Part shown: piece by piece, positions 26,104 to 33,704 of the stretch
How positions within the stretch are numbered: the stretch's first letter is position 1
Layout of the letters: each line of letters starts with the position of its first letter
Origin: Gordonia malaquae NBRC 108250
Lineage (GTDB): Bacteria; Actinomycetota; Actinomycetes; Mycobacteriales; Mycobacteriaceae
DNA length: 64,000 bases
Direction: 5' to 3'
NCBI RefSeq assembly: GCF_000344135.1
Contig: NZ_BAOP01000002.1
Location: 62,001-126,000 of the forward strand
Made by a program: the position numbers and the translations under genes
The notes under the pieces: generated by a model
The model's input: the letters and a program-made list of their open reading frames with translations, nothing else
Told to the model about the DNA's origin: nothing
Databases searched by the model: none

Positions 26104-27431
26104 TTGAGGAACCCTTCGTACTTGCGTTGCATCAACTGACTGTTGACCTGCTTGATGGTGTCGAGGCCGACGGCCACGATGATCAGGAGGGCGGTGCCGC
26201 CGAACGGGATGTTCGCAGCGCTGCCGCTTCCGATGTCCATGAAGAGGTTGGGGAGGATCGAGATGATGCCCAGGTACAGCGAACCGGGCAGCGTGATCCG
26301 GTTGAGCACGTAGCCCAAGTATTCGGCGGTCGGGCGGCCGGGTCGGATGCCCGGGATGAATCCGCCGTAGCGCTTCATGTCGTCGGCGCGCTCTTCCGGG
26401 TTGAACGTGACAGCCACGTAGAAGTACGTGAAGAACACGATCAGCAGGAAGTACGTGACGATGTGGAAGACGCTGGACGGGTTGATCAGGTTGTCCTGCA
26501 TCCACACCTGCCAGCCGGCCACCTCGGTGCTGTTCTGGTTGGTCAGCTGGAGGATGAGCTGCGGGATGTACAGCAGCGACGACGCGAAGATGACCGGGAT
26601 GACGCCCGCGGTGTTCACCTTGATCGGCATGTACGTCGACGATCCGCCGTACATCTTGCGGCCGACCATGCGCTTGGCGTATTGGACGGGAATCCGGCGC
26701 ATGCCCTGCTCGATGAACACGACGGCGATCAGAATGATGAGGATCGCGACGCAGACGAGACCGAAGCGAAGGCCGCCGCTGCTGTTGAGGATGTTGCGTC
26801 CCTCGGAGGGGAGGCGGGCGACGATGCCCGCGAAGATCATCAGCGACATGCCGTTGCCGACACCGCGCTCGGTGATGAGCTCACCGAACCACATGACGAG
26901 CATCGCGCCTGCGGTCATCACCATGATGATGATGACGAGACCGAAGATCGAGCGGTCGGAGATGATGTCCTGCGAGTTGCAGTCCGGGCCGGTGCTGGGC
27001 AGCAGGTTGCCGCTGGCGGCCAGCGCGACGATGCCCGTCGACTGAAGCACGGCAAGTGCCAGCGTCAAGTAACGCGTGTACTGCGTCATCTTGTTCTGGC
27101 CGGACTGGCCTTCCTTACGCAGCTGCTCGAACCGCGGGATGACGACGGTGAGCAGCTGAACGATGATGCTGGCCGTGATGTACGGCATGATGCCGATCGC
27201 GAACACCGACAGCTGCAGCAGCGCGCCGCCGGAGAACATGTTGATCAGCGAGTAGATCTGACCGGAGTCGCCGCGGCTGGCGGCTTCGACGCATCGGTCG
27301 ATCTCTTTGAAGTTGACGCCCGGCGACGGCATGGTCGTACCGAGGCGGTACAGCACCAGGATGCCGAGGACGTAGAAGATCTTCTTCCTCAGATCGGGCG
27401 TCCTGAAGGTCGCCACGAGGGGGGAAAGCAC
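26100..27431 (-). CDS. secY: preprotein translocase subunit SecY
   Basis: The 443-residue protein has 10 membrane helices and the SecY signatures [14 protein letters not shown]-like ([15 protein letters not shown]) and [12 protein letters not shown]. It is the protein-conducting channel. The GTG at 27431 has AGGAGG five bases upstream, whereas a TTG at 27434 would leave only two, so I chose GTG. It starts a secY-adk-map unit separated from rplO by 218 bp. Confidence 0.96.
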   Translation of the reverse strand: MLSPLVATFRTPDLRKKIFYVLGILVLYRLGTTMPSPGVNFKEIDRCVEAASRGDSGQIYSLINMFSGGALLQLSVFAIGIMPYITASIIVQLLTVVIPRFEQLRKEGQSGQNKMTQYTRYLTLALAVLQSTGIVALAASGNLLPSTGPDCNSQDIISDRSIFGLVIIIMVMTAGAMLVMWFGELITERGVGNGMSLMIFAGIVARLPSEGRNILNSSGGLRFGLVCVAILIILIAVVFIEQGMRRIPVQYAKRMVGRKMYGGSSTYMPIKVNTAGVIPVIFASSLLYIPQLILQLTNQNSTEVAGWQVWMQDNLINPSSVFHIVTYFLLIVFFTYFYVAVTFNPEERADDMKRYGGFIPGIRPGRPTAEYLGYVLNRITLPGSLYLGIISILPNLFMDIGSGSAANIPFGGTALLIIVAVGLDTIKQVNSQLMQRKYEGFLK

Positions 27432-27570
27432 CAAGTCCTCCTATAAGCACCTGAAACATGCGGGCCTGTGCGGCCTCGGCGTGGTCGGGGCGTCACACTC
27501 GAAAAGATTGCAGGGCACTCACTCTTGGAGAATGCCCCCACGAACTCTAACAGTCATCCAATCAGCGACG

Positions 27571-27621
27571 GTCAGGTGAGCACCCACAGGACGGTGTACG
27601 TCCCGCGTTTGCTCACCTGAC
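27571..27621. terminator. nested palindrome between rplO and secY
   Basis: An 11-bp outer perfect stem (27571-27581 with 27611-27621) encloses an inner 5-bp stem (27589-27593 with 27599-27603). It lies 29 bp after the rplO stop. On the minus strand a -10-like TAGAGT follows shortly downstream, so the structure may separate the spc transcript from a secY promoter. No T-tract is present. Confidence 0.5.
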
Positions 27622-27649
27622 CGGCGTGATCAGAGATTCACCGACGTCT

Positions 27650-28090
27650 TTACAGCTCGGTGGCGGTGCCGCCGGCGGCGACGATCTTCTCCTTGGCGGA
27701 GCCGGAGAACTTGTTGGCGGTGATGTTCACCGCAACGGTCAGTTCGCCTTCGCCCAGCACCTTGACCAGTTCGTTCTTACGAACGGCACCGGCTGCCACG
27801 AGCTCGTCGACACCGATGGCGCCGCCCTCGGGGAACAGTGCGGACAGATCGCCGACGTTGACGACCTGGTACTCCACGCGGTTGCGGTTGGTGAAGCCCT
27901 TGAGCTTCGGCAGACGCATGTGCAGCGGCATCTGGCCGCCCTCGAAACGTGCGGGGACGTTCTTGCGCGCCTTGGTGCCCTTGGTGCCGCGGCCTGCGGT
28001 CTTACCCTTCGAGCCCTCACCGCGACCCACGCGGGTCTTCTCGGTCTTCGCACCCGGTGCGGGGCGAAGGTGGTGCAGCTTGATGGTCAT
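27650..28090 (-). CDS. rplO: 50S ribosomal protein L15
   Basis: The 146-residue L15 begins [20 protein letters not shown] and has the Gly/Arg/Lys-rich [19 protein letters not shown] segment that penetrates 23S rRNA. It follows rpmD with a 3-bp gap and is the last gene of this half of the spc operon. Confidence 0.97.
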   Translation of the reverse strand: MTIKLHHLRPAPGAKTEKTRVGRGEGSKGKTAGRGTKGTKARKNVPARFEGGQMPLHMRLPKLKGFTNRNRVEYQVVNVGDLSALFPEGGAIGVDELVAAGAVRKNELVKVLGEGELTVAVNITANKFSGSAKEKIVAAGGTATEL

Positions 28091-28093
28091 GAC

Positions 28094-28273
28094 TTAAACC
28101 TCTTCGACTGTCACGAGGTGACGGACCACGTTGATGAGACCGCGGTTGATCGGCGTGTCCTCGCGGGTGACGGTCTGGCGGATGCCCTTGAGACCAAGGG
28201 TGCGCAGGCTGTCACGCTGGTTCTTCTTGGTACCGATGGTGCCCTTGATCTGGGTGATCTTGAGTTCAGCCAT
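28094..28273 (-). CDS. rpmD: 50S ribosomal protein L30
   Basis: The 59-residue L30 reads [20 protein letters not shown] at the start and ends in LVTVEEV. It binds 23S rRNA domain II. Only a 2-bp gap separates it from the rpsE stop. Confidence 0.95.
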   Translation of the reverse strand: MAELKITQIKGTIGTKKNQRDSLRTLGLKGIRQTVTREDTPINRGLINVVRHLVTVEEV

Positions 28274-28275
28274 GG

Positions 28276-28932
28276 TTATGCTCCCTTGTTCGCGGCGGCA
28301 GCGGCGCGTGCGCGCAGCATGCCGGCAGGGGTGACCTCTTCGACGGTCAGTCCGCGACGAGCAGCGACCTCTTCAGGCTGCTGCAGCATCTTCAGTGCGG
28401 CGACCGTGGCGTGGACGACGTTGATCGCGTTGTCCGAGCCGAGGCTCTTCGCGAGAACGTCGGTGACGCCTGCACACTCGAGGACGGCGCGAACGGCGCC
28501 ACCGGCGATCACACCGGTACCCGAGCTGGCCGGGCGGAGCATGACGACGCCTGCTGCGGCCTCACCCTGGACGGGGTGGGTCACGGTGCCGCCGATCAGC
28601 GGGACGCGGAAGAAGCTCTTACGAGCCTCCTCGACACCCTTCTGGATCGCCGCGGGGACTTCCTTGGCCTTGCCGTAGCCGACGCCGACCATTCCCTGGC
28701 CGTCGCCGACGACGACGAGAGCGGTGAAGCTGAAGCGACGGCCGCCCTTGACGACCTTCGAGACGCGGTTGATGGTGACGACGCGCTCGAGGTGGTTCTT
28801 CTCCTCGCGCTCGCGTCCGCCGCGGTTGTCGCGACGATCGCCGCGGCCGCGGCCGCGCTCGTTGCCGCCGTTGGCGTTGCTGTTGTTGTTTCCGGCGGGT
28901 CCGTTGCCGCCGTCACGCTGACGTCCGGGCAT
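28276..28932 (-). CDS. rpsE: 30S ribosomal protein S5
   Basis: The 218-residue S5 has a low-complexity Asn/Gly/Arg N-terminal extension of about 50 residues. The double-stranded RNA-binding domain ([23 protein letters not shown]) and the C-terminal domain with [22 protein letters not shown] follow. It contributes to decoding accuracy. Extensions of this kind are common in Actinobacteria. Confidence 0.97.
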   Translation of the reverse strand: MPGRQRDGGNGPAGNNNSNANGGNERGRGRGDRRDNRGGREREEKNHLERVVTINRVSKVVKGGRRFSFTALVVVGDGQGMVGVGYGKAKEVPAAIQKGVEEARKSFFRVPLIGGTVTHPVQGEAAAGVVMLRPASSGTGVIAGGAVRAVLECAGVTDVLAKSLGSDNAINVVHATVAALKMLQQPEEVAARRGLTVEEVTPAGMLRARAAAAANKGA

Positions 28933-28975
28933 CAGATGTCCCCTCCGTTGTTGGTCATGTCGATCGTGATCATCA

Positions 28976-29371
28976 TTAGAAGCTCAGGCCTCCCTCACGG
29001 GCGGCGTCGGCCAGAGCCGCGATGCGGCCGTGGTACGCCTTGCCACCGCGGTCGAAGACGACGGCTTCGACGCCTGCAGCCTTGGCGCGAGCTGCGACGA
29101 GCTCTCCGACCTTGGCTGCCTGAGCCGACTTGTCGCCACCGGCCGCGCGGACGTCGGCCTCGATGGTGCTGGCTGCCGCCAGGGTGCGACCGGTCAGATC
29201 GTCGATGAGCTGCACGTGGATGTGACGGCTGCTGCGCTTGACGGCCATGCGCGGACGCTCTGCCGTGCCGGAGATGTTCTTGCGCAGGCGGAAGTGACGA
29301 CGCTTGGTCGCGGTGCGACGACGGGTCGAGACGTCCTTGCCGATGGGCTTACGAACGGTTGTTTCACTCAT
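28976..29371 (-). CDS. rplR: 50S ribosomal protein L18
   Basis: The 131-residue L18 has [34 protein letters not shown] and the terminal [19 protein letters not shown]. It carries 5S rRNA into the large subunit. It lies between rplF (3-bp gap) and rpsE. Confidence 0.97.
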   Translation of the reverse strand: MSETTVRKPIGKDVSTRRRTATKRRHFRLRKNISGTAERPRMAVKRSSRHIHVQLIDDLTGRTLAAASTIEADVRAAGGDKSAQAAKVGELVAARAKAAGVEAVVFDRGGKAYHGRIAALADAAREGGLSF

Positions 29372-29374
29372 GTC

Positions 29375-29911
29375 TTACTTACCCGTCTTTCCGACCTTGC
29401 GGCGGATCTGCTCGCCTTCGTAGCGGACGCCCTTGCCCTTGTACGGGTCGGGGCGACGCAGGCGGCGGATGTTCGCCGAGATCTGGCCCACCTGCTGCTT
29501 GTCGATGCCCGAGACCGAGAACTTGGTGGGCGATTCCACTGCGAAGGTGATGCCTTCCGGTGCCTCGATCGGCACGGGGTGGCTGTAGCCGAGGGCGAAC
29601 TCGAGGTCCTTGCCCTTGGCTGCGACGCGGTAGCCGACACCGAAGATCTCCATCTTCGTGGTGTAGCCCTGCGTGACACCGATCACGAGGTTGTTGACGA
29701 GAGTGCGCGAGAGGCCGTGCAGGGCACGGCTGCGGCGCTCGTCGTTGGGCCGGGCGACGACGATGGAGTTCTCTTCCTTCGTCACGGTGATCGGCTCGGA
29801 GACGGTGAGGTTCAGTTCGCCCTTCGGGCCCTTGACCTTCACGTCCTGGCCGTCGATCGTGACGTCGACACCGGCGGGAATTGCGATGGGATTCTTACCA
29901 ATACGCGACAT
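29375..29911 (-). CDS. rplF: 50S ribosomal protein L6
   Basis: The 178-residue L6 starts [19 protein letters not shown] and has the signature [21 protein letters not shown] near the C-terminus. It binds near the sarcin-ricin loop and factor-binding site of the 50S subunit. Confidence 0.97.
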   Translation of the reverse strand: MSRIGKNPIAIPAGVDVTIDGQDVKVKGPKGELNLTVSEPITVTKEENSIVVARPNDERRSRALHGLSRTLVNNLVIGVTQGYTTKMEIFGVGYRVAAKGKDLEFALGYSHPVPIEAPEGITFAVESPTKFSVSGIDKQQVGQISANIRRLRRPDPYKGKGVRYEGEQIRRKVGKTGK

Positions 29912-29926
29912 TGTTTCTACGCTCCC

Positions 29927-30325
29927 CTACCAGACGTAGGCGAGGACTTCGCCGCCAACGCCCTGGTTCTTAGCCTGGCGATCAGTGAGCAGACCGGACG
30001 ACGTGGAGATGATCGCCACGCCGAGGCCGCCCAGGACCTTAGGCAGATTGGTGGACTTCGCGTACACCCGGAGACCCGGCTTCGAGACGCGACGGAGACC
30101 AGCGATGCTGCGCTCCCGGCTCGGGCCGTACTTCAGGGTGACGACGAGCTTCTTGCCGACCTCTGCGTCTTCGACGCTGAAGTCGGTGATGTAACCCTCG
30201 CGCTTGAGGATCTCGGCGATGTTCACCTTGATCTTCGACGACGGGAGGCTCACCTCGTCGTGGAACGCCGAGTTGGCGTTGCGCAGACGTGTCAGGAAGT
30301 CTGCGATCGGATCAGTCATGGTCAT
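29927..30325 (-). CDS. rpsH: 30S ribosomal protein S8
   Basis: The 132-residue S8 begins [20 protein letters not shown] and ends SRQ-type as ...[11 protein letters not shown]. It binds the 16S central domain and in other bacteria regulates the spc operon by binding spc mRNA. Here it is the first gene of the distal half of spc, separated from rpsN by about 26.4 kb. The start is preceded by a small palindrome (GTTGAC-G-GTCAAC) instead of a clear ribosome site. Confidence 0.97.
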   Translation of the reverse strand: MTMTDPIADFLTRLRNANSAFHDEVSLPSSKIKVNIAEILKREGYITDFSVEDAEVGKKLVVTLKYGPSRERSIAGLRRVSKPGLRVYAKSTNLPKVLGGLGVAIISTSSGLLTDRQAKNQGVGGEVLAYVW

Positions 30326-30380
30326 GGTTGTTGACCGTCAACCTTTCTCGTAGCGGTTCCCATACAGCAGTGACCTGCGG

Positions 30381-30390
30381 ATTTCTCCGC
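30381..30390 (-). repeat. leader motif shared by rpsH and rplN
   Basis: The 10-mer ATTTCTCCGC (minus-strand GCGGAGAAAT) here in the rpsH leader recurs exactly at 58320-58329 in the rplN leader. The rest of the leaders is not alike, so this may be a conserved regulatory or processing element, or chance. Confidence 0.3.
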
Positions 30391-30514
30391 CTGTTCGCCG
30401 GTGGGCCTTCCACGAAGTGGATAGTTGTGCATTGTTCTCGCCTACCGATGCCATTGGCTTTTCGCCGGCACCCGTGAGCTATGAAGTTGTGGCTCCCGGG
30501 GGCACACTTCACCC

Positions 30515-30557
30515 GGGCAACCACACAAGTGTAGGGAACTTGCTGGCCAGAGTCGAA
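30515..30557 (-). promoter_or_regulatory. rpsH (distal spc) promoter
   Basis: On the minus strand, TTCGAC (30552-30557) and TACACT (30528-30533) are spaced by 18 bp. The 20 bases from 30535 to 30516 match those at 58405-58386 before rplN at 18 positions, including the -10 box and the TTG..GGTTGCC that follows. A leader of about 195 bases then precedes rpsH. The rest of the 379-bp gap (30326-30704) contains only this leader, a hairpin repeat and no gene I can support. Confidence 0.6.
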
Positions 30558-30583
30558 TCGACGGGCCTGCGGCATCGTTCACT

Positions 30584-30634
30584 GCTCGCTCCAAGCCCTG
30601 TGACCACATAGCGGTCACGAGGCTCGGAACAAGG
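30584..30634. repeat. hairpin repeat, copy 1
   Basis: The right half (30600-30634) is identical over 35 bases to 31288-31322. It folds with GTGACC/GGTCAC (30600-30605 with 30613-30618) and a 7-nt ACATAGC loop, then an imperfect outer arm (30584-30597 with 30621-30634, about 10 of 14 pairs). It lies on the upstream side of the decayed AbiEi/DUF559 gene. Confidence 0.75.
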
Positions 30635-30704
30635 GCTACTGTCCGGTATCCACAGATCGCCGGATGGGTCTCTTTTCATCGCCGCTCTGGTTCACACTGA
30701 GCGG

Positions 30705-31299
30705 ATGGGGGACGATCAGCGGGCGTTGGTGCGCCTGGACCAGGTGATTCACGATCAATCCGGGGTGGTGAGCCGACGCCAGGTGCTCGACTGCGGTCTC
30801 GACTCCGCGTACGTCCGACGGCGATTGCGGCGACGCGCGTGGGTGGCTGTGTTCGACGGCGTCTACGTGACGCACACAGGGCCCCTCACCTGGGTGCAGC
30901 GCGCCTGGTGCGCGCTGCTGCACACCACGCCGTCGGCGCTGTCCCACGGTTCTTCGTGGATGCTGCTGACCGGACAGGGTTCGACGGCCGGGCCGATTCA
31001 TGTCGCGGTCGACGCCCGACGGAACCTTCGGCAGGTGGACGGGATCGTCGTCCACTACCGCTCCGACTACGACGACGCGGTTGTCGCGACCGTCGCTCCG
31101 CCGCGGGTGCGCCGTCGAACGTGCCCACGGACTGCCCGCTCCTCTGCGTCAGGCTCCTACCGGCGTCGGTCGGCCCGGATTTCGCGACCTCGACTATCCC
31201 GAATGGGGCGTAGTCGTGGAACTCGACGGGCGGCTCGGCCACGCCGACGCCGTGTCGCTCACCGTCCTGCACCTTGCTCCGAGCCGCGTGACCACATAG
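30705..31299 (+). pseudogene. decayed AbiEi-antitoxin/DUF559 nuclease-fold gene
   Basis: The first frame (from ATG 30705) encodes an N-terminal domain like the winged helix of AbiEi-family antitoxins (DQSGVVSRRQVLDCGLDSAYVRRRL, GVYVTHTGPLTWVQRAW). At about 31110 similarity continues in another frame as VERAHGLPAPLRQAP and then FRDLDYPEWGVVVELDGRLGH, the start of the DUF559 endonuclease-fold domain. The middle of the protein is missing, and the second frame ends at a TAG inside hairpin repeat copy 2, so the C-terminus is lost too. Intact relatives are about 280-300 residues (from memory). A deletion plus truncation is the simplest reading. Confidence 0.72.
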
Positions 31300-31322
31300 C
31301 GGTCACGAGGCTCGGAACAAGG
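31272..31322. repeat. hairpin repeat, copy 2
   Basis: This is a well-formed two-part hairpin: outer arms 31272-31285 and 31309-31322 (13 of 14 pairs), a 2-nt internal bulge, inner arms GTGACC/GGTCAC (31288-31293 with 31301-31306) and loop ACATAGC. It shares 35 identical bases with copy 1, 688 bp upstream. It truncates the decayed gene and lies 62 bp before the kinase start. It is REP-like: short, palindromic and intergenic. Confidence 0.78.
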
Positions 31323-31384
31323 CCGGGGTCACCGGTGTCATTCGCACGCGGGAACCTTCGCGACGATCCGCTATCGTTCCGCGC

Positions 31385-33643
31385 ATGAGCGAGCTGAGCC
31401 CCGGGGACGTCTTCGCCGGCTACACGATCGAACGACTGCTCGGAGCGGGCGGTATGGGCGAGGTGTTTCTCGCCCGCCACCCGCGGCTTCCACGAAGTGA
31501 CGCACTCAAGGTGCTGGCCGCACCGTTGGCCGATGACGACCAGTTCCGCAAGCGGTTCGAGCGGGAGGCCGATGTCATCGCGGGCCTGAGCGATCCGCAC
31601 GTGGTGAAGATCCACGACCGAGGCGAAACCGACGGTCGACTGTGGATCGCCCTCGAGTACATCGACGGCGAGGACCTCTCGACGTCGCTGAAGCGCGGTC
31701 CGCTGCCCCCGTTCGAAGCAGCCCGTGTCATCGGCGAAGTCGGACAGGCGCTCGACGACGCCGCTGCGGCCGGCCTGGTGCACCGCGATGTGAAACCCGC
31801 GAACATCCTCCTCGACCGCCGCGGACGCGCTCTGCTCACCGACTTCGGGATCGCTCACCTCGCCGGCGATGCGTCCCAGCTCACCGGCACCGGAATGACC
31901 CTCGGCACCGTCTTGTACGCGTCACCGGAACAGTTGCTCGGACAGCCGATCGACGCCCGCTCGGATCAGTACTCGCTGGCGTGCACCGCGTTCGAGCTGA
32001 TCGCAGGGAGGCCGCCGTTCAGTGGGGCGACGCCGACCCAGGTCGTGATGGCACACGTGCAGACTCCGCCGCCGAGCGCCGCCGCAGCTCAGCCCGGCCT
32101 GTCCCCCGAGGTGGACGCCGTCCTGCATCGCGCACTCGCGAAGAACCCGGCGCATCGGTTCGACGACAGTCGGACGTTCGCTGCCGCGCTCGCCCACGCA
32201 TTGACGCTGACCCCGGCCCCGACACCCGTCGCTCCCCTAGACGCCCAGACCGTGCAACAGACGCCGCCTCCCTCGGCGTACGCACCAACCGAGGTCCGGT
32301 CTGCAACCGTGACGAAGCGTCGTCCTCACATCGGGCTGATCGTGGGTGCGATCGTCGCCGTGCTCGCCGTCGCCGTCGTGGCGATCTGGGCGTTTCCTCA
32401 CGGGATCGCTCCGAGCCGAAGTGCTCAGAACTCGGGCACTGGACCGTCCGACGAAGCAACGGGCCTGAAAAGGGTTACGGCGACCCGACAACTGGCGTCG
32501 CTGGCGACCAAGCCGACAGCCCCGAGATGGTCGTGGCCGGACAAGCCCGGATTCTCGTTGCCGGATGTGCTCGGCGGTACCGATTCCATGGTCCTCATGG
32601 TCAGCGGCCCGGGTTCGGACGCGAAGCTCGCACTCGTCGACGCCGAATCAGGGCGGACCACTCGCACCATCACCCTGCCTGCCGGGATGGCGAGCCCGAG
32701 TGGCTGCGCGATCAGCGCCGACCAGAAGGCTGCGATGTGCGCGGTCAGTCGGAGTCCGGGGAACGGCAACTTCCCCATGCTCGTCGATCTGGTGGCGGGG
32801 ACGTCGCGAGTCCTCGACTTCGAGACGCGGTTCGACCCGTTCGTGACCAAGTCCGGCGACGTATTCGCCGTCACGGCAGAGGAGGGCGTCGTCGCCTATG
32901 ACACGACCGGCCGCAAGCGCTGGTCCGTGCCGCCCACGGAGGGTCCAGTCCGGGTTTCGACGCAGGACTCGTCGCCAGTGGTCGCGGTGACCGTCGGCCA
33001 TGAAGCCACTCTCCGGCGGGTCGAAGACGGCGAGATCGTATATCGGCGCGACACGACCCTCGGTTCGGCCGACCTGATCTGGCAGGGCGCGCTGACCGGC
33101 TTCGTCGTCCAGGAAGGCGACGCCGGCTCCGAACCTGACACTCGCAAGGTCGCGATCTTCGACGCGACTGGTCGACGGACCGGCGATGCCACCGGATGGA
33201 CGGTGACCAGGCAGAGCGAGGCGGCCACGGTGCCGTCCCTCCCCGTTCTGTCTCGTGGCGGCGAAGTCGCCGCGTTCAACCCGGCGACCGGCAATCAGTT
33301 GTGGTCGGTGAACGAATGGCACTCGGTGGAGATCAAGGCCGGCTTCGGCACCAAAGTCGAGATCATCGTCCGCCGGTCCGAGGGCGAGACGGCCGTGACG
33401 CACGGCTGGATCGATTGCTACGACGGATCGTTCGCGGTCTTCGACGCGGGGTACTTCAAGTCGATCCTGGGCACAGACGGCGATCGCGTCGCGGTGGCGA
33501 CGGACTTCGAGTCGGAGTTGCTGCAGGTGTACAACGCCGACGGCACGCTCCGATGGCAGGCCGGAGTGTCGTCGAGCGACGACGTGAACGATCTCGTCGC
33601 GGCAGGCCCCGCCGTCATGCTCGACGGCCGTCGCTTGACCTGA
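31385..33643 (+). CDS. membrane Ser/Thr protein kinase with propeller sensor
   Basis: The 752-residue Hanks-type kinase has the glycine loop GAGGMG (20-25), catalytic lysine K42, HRDVKPAN (133-140), DFG (153-155) and an APE-equivalent ASPEQ. A Pro-rich linker and one membrane helix (about 316-338) follow. The external part of about 400 residues reads like PQQ/WD-type propeller blades (LVDAESGRTTRTITLPAG, VAYDTTGRKRWSVPPTEGP, VYNADGTLRWQAG). The propeller may sense a ligand or bind cell-wall components. It has no PASTA repeats, so it is unlike PknB. It has no kinase partners in the neighbourhood. Confidence 0.87.
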   Translation: MSELSPGDVFAGYTIERLLGAGGMGEVFLARHPRLPRSDALKVLAAPLADDDQFRKRFEREADVIAGLSDPHVVKIHDRGETDGRLWIALEYIDGEDLSTSLKRGPLPPFEAARVIGEVGQALDDAAAAGLVHRDVKPANILLDRRGRALLTDFGIAHLAGDASQLTGTGMTLGTVLYASPEQLLGQPIDARSDQYSLACTAFELIAGRPPFSGATPTQVVMAHVQTPPPSAAAAQPGLSPEVDAVLHRALAKNPAHRFDDSRTFAAALAHALTLTPAPTPVAPLDAQTVQQTPPPSAYAPTEVRSATVTKRRPHIGLIVGAIVAVLAVAVVAIWAFPHGIAPSRSAQNSGTGPSDEATGLKRVTATRQLASLATKPTAPRWSWPDKPGFSLPDVLGGTDSMVLMVSGPGSDAKLALVDAESGRTTRTITLPAGMASPSGCAISADQKAAMCAVSRSPGNGNFPMLVDLVAGTSRVLDFETRFDPFVTKSGDVFAVTAEEGVVAYDTTGRKRWSVPPTEGPVRVSTQDSSPVVAVTVGHEATLRRVEDGEIVYRRDTTLGSADLIWQGALTGFVVQEGDAGSEPDTRKVAIFDATGRRTGDATGWTVTRQSEAATVPSLPVLSRGGEVAAFNPATGNQLWSVNEWHSVEIKAGFGTKVEIIVRRSEGETAVTHGWIDCYDGSFAVFDAGYFKSILGTDGDRVAVATDFESELLQVYNADGTLRWQAGVSSSDDVNDLVAAGPAVMLDGRRLT

Positions 33644-33690
33644 CACGCGTGTAGATCGTCACCCGAATCGGGCAACGATCTACACGCGTG
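33644..33690. terminator. bidirectional terminator, 16-bp perfect stem
   Basis: Arms 33644-33659 and 33675-33690 are perfectly complementary around a 15-nt loop that is itself partly palindromic (CCCGAATCGGG). It begins at the base after the kinase stop and lies 14 bp from the convergent NCS1 transporter stop. No T-tract. Confidence 0.72.
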
Positions 33691-33704
33691 ATGTCGAACC
33701 GGGG

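Noticed and set aside
27432-27434. TTG as the secY start codon
   Set aside because: Only two bases separate it from AGGAGG; the adjacent GTG has the proper five-base spacing.
26127-27446. 439-codon open frame opposite secY
   Set aside because: It mirrors secY codon structure, is dominated by Asp/Glu/His/Arg and lacks any domain. Shadow of a conserved gene.
30705-31388. Intact 227-residue protein in a single frame
   Set aside because: After about residue 136 the frame turns into Arg/Ser/Pro-rich shadow sequence, while the conserved DUF559 motif continues in another frame.
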